DNA from: Actinomycetes bacterium
Lineage (GTDB): Bacteria; Actinomycetota; Actinomycetes; Actinomycetales; Microbacteriaceae
NCBI GenBank assembly: GCA_030425055.1
Contig: JAUHVN010000117.1
Coordinates: 1 to 8,051, forward strand
Reading direction: 5' to 3'
Length of the DNA stretch: 8,051 bases
Shown: positions 6,282 through 8,051 of the stretch, piece after piece
Layout: every line of letters begins with the position of its first letter
Numbering within the stretch: position 1 is the stretch's first letter
The notes under the pieces: model-generated
The model's database searches: none
Told to the model about the DNA's origin: nothing
What the model saw: the letters and a program-made list of their open reading frames with translations, nothing else
Made by a program: the position numbers and the translations under genes

Positions 6282-7337
6282 GTGCAACAGTTGACACTCG
6301 GCCTCCTCGCCATCGGCGCGGGACTCGTCGTCGGAGTGGCGCTGTTCGTGCCGTTCGTCGCCATCGCCTACCGTCGTCGGGGCAGGCTGAGCCCCGGGCG
6401 CATCCTGCTGTGGGTCGCCGCCGTCATCTACTTCTGGGCGATCTGGGCCTACACGCTGCTGCCGTTGCCCGAGACGGCCGACATCTCGTGCGTGTCGCCC
6501 AGCCTCAACGTCTTCGCGTTCGTCGACGACCTGTCGGGGGCGCTCTCGCGCGGGCATCTGCTCACAGACCCGGCGTTCCTGCAGCTTGCGCTCAACGTCG
6601 TGCTGTTCGTGCCGCTCGGCTTCTTCCTACGTGTGCTCGGCGGGCGAGGCATCCTGGTCGCCCTCGCCGTCGGACTCGCCGTCTCGGCGCTGATCGAGAC
6701 CACCCAGGTCACCGGTGTGTGGGGCATCTACCCGTGTGCGTACCGGATGTTCGACGTCGACGACCTGCTCACCAACACGCTCGGCGCGGTGATCGGATCA
6801 CTCATCGCGCTCATCGTGCCCGCGCGGCATCGCGGCTTCGTGAAGGTCGCCGACCCGGGCGCACCCCGCCCCGTCACGAAGTGGCGTCGGTTCCTCGCCA
6901 TGCTGAGCGACTACCTCGGCGCGTTCTTCGTCGCGGCCACGCTCGCGATCGGCACGCAGCTGCTGCTGATCGTGGTCGGCGCCGACGAACTCGTGCAGGC
7001 CGGCATCCTGGCATCCCTCGTCGGAACGGCCGGCGCAGCGCTGCTGTGGCTGGTCGTCACGCTCGCGTCGGGGCAGACGATCGGCGACCTCGCCGTGCGA
7101 CTCGAGTACCGCGGCGGTCCGCTGCCCGAAATGCTCGCGCGCTTCGTGCGGTGGCTGGCGGGTGTCGGCGGCTACATCCTGCTCGGCGCCGTGCCGTGGG
7201 GGCTCAGCGGCATCGTCACCTCGGTCTACCTGCTCGCCGCGCTCATCGCGCTGTTCACGACGCGCGCCGGGCGAGGGCTTCCCGGCCTCGCGTCGCGCCG
7301 CGAGCTCGTCGACGACCGCACGCCGGTCGAGGAGTGA
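6282..7337 (+). CDS. VanZ-RDD fusion membrane protein, 351 aa
   Basis: Two-domain integral membrane protein of unknown function. The N-terminal half (about 1-180) is VanZ-like: ILLWVAAVIYFWAIWAYTLLP (41-61), LNVVLFVPLGFFLR (104-117), SALIETTQ (135-142) and RMFDVDDLLTNTLGAVIG (155-172). VanZ is named from a teicoplanin-resistance protein, but most homologues have no proven link to resistance. Residues 198-351 fit the RDD family: R203-x2-A206-x3-D210 at the start of a span, GQTIGDLAVRLEYRGG (264-279) after two spans, and a closing DDRTPV (344-349). Cys70 and Cys152 flank VanZ spans on what looks like the same outer side and could form a disulfide (inference). The start is GTG at 6282, supported by the adjacent -10 box. 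The stop is 7 bp from the convergent tetR stop. Confidence 0.88.
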   Translation: MQQLTLGLLAIGAGLVVGVALFVPFVAIAYRRRGRLSPGRILLWVAAVIYFWAIWAYTLLPLPETADISCVSPSLNVFAFVDDLSGALSRGHLLTDPAFLQLALNVVLFVPLGFFLRVLGGRGILVALAVGLAVSALIETTQVTGVWGIYPCAYRMFDVDDLLTNTLGAVIGSLIALIVPARHRGFVKVADPGAPRPVTKWRRFLAMLSDYLGAFFVAATLAIGTQLLLIVVGADELVQAGILASLVGTAGAALLWLVVTLASGQTIGDLAVRLEYRGGPLPEMLARFVRWLAGVGGYILLGAVPWGLSGIVTSVYLLAALIALFTTRAGRGLPGLASRRELVDDRTPVEE

Positions 7338-7342
7338 CCGGC
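7322..7342. terminator. Hairpin between convergent vanZ and tetR
   Basis: GCCGGTC (7322-7328) pairs perfectly with GACCGGC (7336-7342) around the 7-nt loop GAGGAGT. The hairpin overlaps the vanZ stop codon and ends 2 bp short of the tetR stop. No T-run is present on either strand. Its place between two converging genes fits a short bidirectional terminator of the tail-less kind proposed in actinobacteria, but a 7-bp GC stem is not rare at this base composition. Confidence 0.4.
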
Positions 7343-7344
7343 CG

Positions 7345-7998
7345 CTACGCCGCGCTCGCGCGCAGCTGCTCCTCGATCGCGTCGAGGATGAGGTCGAGCC
7401 CCACCGCGAACTCGTCGGCGTAGGTGTACGAACCGTCGGCGAGCAGCTCGGCGCGGTGCGCCGCGATGTACGGGTAGTCGTCGGCGGATGCGGCCACGTC
7501 GGCCGCGAACGACGCCTCCGCACCCTCGCCGGGGGCGAAGGGCAGGGATGCCTCGGTGAGGACGAACCCGTAGACGAACGCGTCGATGGTCGAGAACGCG
7601 TGGGTCGCCAGCGCCGCTGAGAAGCCGGCCTCGGACAGGCATCCGAGCACCCGGTCGTGGTGGCGCAGGAGCGCGGGACCGGGGTTCGGTCGCGACTCGA
7701 GCATCCCGAGCGCCCACGGATGCCGCCCGAGGACGGCGCGGGCAGACATCGCCCGCGCCGTCATGGATTCGCGCCAGGGTGCCCCCGGGTCGGGGAGGTC
7801 GATCTGCAGGAAGGCCCAGTCGGCCAGCCCGTCGAGGAGCGCGTCCTTGTTCGGCACGTGGTGGTAGAGCGACATCGCCTCGCTGTCGAGCTCCGCCGCC
7901 ACGTTGCGCATGCTCACAGCCGCGAGGCCGCCTCGATCGGCGACCGCGGCCGCCGCGTCGATGATGCGCTCACGACTGAGTCGTGCTCGGGGTGCCAT
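7345..7998 (-). CDS. TetR/AcrR family transcriptional regulator, 217 aa
   Basis: DNA-binding repressor with an N-terminal helix-turn-helix (about 8-55): LSRERIIDAAAAVADRGGLAAVSMRNVAAELDSEAMSLYHHVPNKDALLDGLADW, with recognition helix SEAMSLYHHV (39-48). The all-helical ligand domain (60-217) resembles the TetR C-terminal family (a TetR_C type) with conserved GRHPWA (90-95) and FVYGFVLTEASLP (141-153) segments. The start is ATG at 7998, with GGAG only 2 nt before it and a -10-like CAGCAT 6 nt upstream, so it may be leaderless like its neighbours. The target is unknown: it is convergent with vanZ, and the gene upstream of it lies outside the window, so the usual divergent partner cannot be seen. 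A dyad at 8012-8025 is a candidate own operator. Confidence 0.92.
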   Translation of the reverse strand: MAPRARLSRERIIDAAAAVADRGGLAAVSMRNVAAELDSEAMSLYHHVPNKDALLDGLADWAFLQIDLPDPGAPWRESMTARAMSARAVLGRHPWALGMLESRPNPGPALLRHHDRVLGCLSEAGFSAALATHAFSTIDAFVYGFVLTEASLPFAPGEGAEASFAADVAASADDYPYIAAHRAELLADGSYTYADEFAVGLDLILDAIEEQLRASAA

Positions 7999-8004
7999 GG
8001 CTCC

Positions 8005-8025
8005 ATGCTGTCACCCGCTCGGGTG
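8005..8025 (-). promoter_or_regulatory. Promoter and candidate operator of tetR
   Basis: The dyad CACCCG-CT-CGGGTG (8012-8025, 6-bp perfect arms) lies directly upstream of CAGCAT (8010-8005 on the minus strand), one mismatch from TAGCAT and 6 nt before the ATG. A repressor on the dyad would cover the spacer next to the -10 box. TetR proteins commonly autorepress through such dyads; binding here is inference. Confidence 0.4.
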
Positions 8026-8051
8026 CCGTCGTGCGAGGCCAGGCCCACGCG

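Noticed and set aside
6291..6296. Perfect TTGACA -35 hexamer
   Set aside because: It lies inside the vanZ coding sequence just after the start, and no -10 box is found 16-18 bp further on.

Overview
The window is about 70% GC, with strong G/C third-position bias, ATGA stop/start overlaps and TAnnnT -10 boxes placed 6-7 nt before start codons. This points to a high-GC actinobacterium. The protein sequences look most like Microbacteriaceae (Microbacterium or a close relative). That placement is by recognition, not by a search.

Left part, minus strand (1-2486): metY (O-acetylhomoserine sulfhydrylase) is read leftwards and is coupled by an ATGA overlap to a small CoA-binding (Rossmann-fold) protein. 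After about 110 bp comes the N-terminal part of purL (purine synthesis), which runs off the left edge. This is housekeeping sulfur-amino-acid and purine metabolism.

Middle, plus strand (2558-4897): a promoter region of three tandem 23-bp units precedes a tightly packed four-gene cassette. It encodes a short PadR-family regulator, a DUF1048 protein, a DrrA-like ABC ATPase and a DrrB-like ABC-2 permease. The genes are 1 bp apart or overlap by 4 bp, so they are almost certainly one operon. The likely role is a self-regulated multidrug or toxic-metabolite exporter. The tandem operators and the unexplained DUF1048 partner are the most interesting part of the window.

Right part: three plus-strand genes follow, each with a likely leaderless promoter: a glyoxalase-like VOC protein (4952-5329), a TerC-family membrane protein (5362-6258) and a VanZ-RDD fusion membrane protein (6282-7337). 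A convergent TetR-family regulator (7345-7998, minus strand) closes the window. A hairpin sits in the 7-bp gap between vanZ and tetR and over the end of vanZ, and a dyad lies upstream of the tetR start.

No RNA genes, insertion sequences, CRISPR arrays or phage genes were seen. No gene-free stretch exceeds 300 bp; the longest is the 153-bp metY/padR divergent region. No wholly new system is evident. The better leads are the operator array with PadR-DUF1048, a heptamer (GGATGCC) that recurs far above composition expectation, and an in-frame Cys-x-Leu-Pro repeat at the start of the CoA-binding protein.
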